From NCBI GenBank assembly GCA_016791085.1, contig JAEUNN010001016.1, positions 1-5,353 of the forward strand: DNA of 5,353 nt. Reading direction: 5' to 3'. Below, in pieces: positions 5,296 to 5,353 of this stretch. A model generated the notes under the pieces. It searched no databases. It was not told where the DNA came from and saw nothing but the letters and a program-made list of their open reading frames with translations. Source of the DNA: Rhodocyclaceae bacterium. Lineage in GTDB: Bacteria; Pseudomonadota; Gammaproteobacteria; Burkholderiales; Rhodocyclaceae. The translations under genes and the position numbers were made by a program. Position 1 is the stretch's first letter. Every line of letters starts with the position of its first letter.

Positions 5296-5353
5296 ATGAA
5301 CCTGAAACCGATATTGACCGCCGCCGTGCTGGCCCTGGGGCCGGGCAGCAGCG
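5296..5353 (+). CDS. start of an exported protein (3' end cut by window)
   Basis: An ATG at 5296 opens a frame that runs to the window edge, giving 19 codons: Met-Asn-Leu-Lys, then a hydrophobic run (PILTAAVLALGPG) and two serines. A lysine followed by a leucine/alanine-rich stretch is what a Sec signal peptide looks like. No convincing Shine-Dalgarno precedes it. It lies on the same strand 102 bases after the PQQ dehydrogenase, with palindromes between. In related gene clusters this position is often taken by a cytochrome c (XoxG-like) or a periplasmic binding protein (XoxJ-like), but no domain is visible here, so the function is unknown. Confidence 0.5.
   Translation, partial: MNLKPILTAAVLALGPGSS

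Overview
The window (about two thirds G+C by eye) reads as a chromosomal stretch from a Gram-negative, probably proteobacterial, organism with a PQQ-based periplasmic oxidation system. The evidence is one quinoprotein and one ankyrin protein with Sec-type signal peptides, a third protein at the right edge that begins like a signal peptide, and high-GC codon use throughout. The genus cannot be named from the sequence alone. I see no tRNA, rRNA, insertion sequence, CRISPR array or phage gene.

Layout. (1) Positions 1-2361, + strand: a two-gene unit. The first gene is cut by the left edge and encodes a flavin/nicotinamide oxidoreductase with two dinucleotide-binding folds. Twelve bases later comes an alpha/beta hydrolase with a complete set of epoxide-hydrolase catalytic residues. 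(2) Positions 2362-2590: a convergent intergenic region holding an A/T-armed imperfect inverted repeat and one doubtful small reading frame. (3) Positions 2591-3262, - strand: a secreted ankyrin-repeat protein. (4) Positions 3263-3462: a divergent control region with an extended -10-like motif for the ankyrin gene, two palindromes that could be operators, and a strong Shine-Dalgarno for the gene on the right. (5) Positions 3463-5193, + strand: a single-domain, exported PQQ-dependent alcohol dehydrogenase. (6) Positions 5194-5353: two adjacent inverted repeats, then the first 19 codons of another apparently exported protein, cut by the right edge.

How the parts may work together. The dehydrogenase lacks a haem c motif, so it should need a separate periplasmic cytochrome; the truncated gene after it is a natural but unproven candidate. 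It carries an aspartate two residues after the probable catalytic aspartate (D345-L-D347). In the XoxF, ExaF and PedH families that aspartate marks lanthanide rather than calcium use. The divergently transcribed ankyrin protein goes to the same compartment and may be a partner or stress-related accessory. The flavoprotein and epoxide hydrolase look like a small catabolic or detoxifying pair (oxidise, then hydrolyse). No sequence evidence links that pair to the PQQ enzyme except proximity.

The most interesting points are the lanthanide signature in a quinoprotein outside the obvious methanol dehydrogenase type, its pairing with a secreted CxxC-containing ankyrin protein, and the structured non-coding segments on both sides of these genes.
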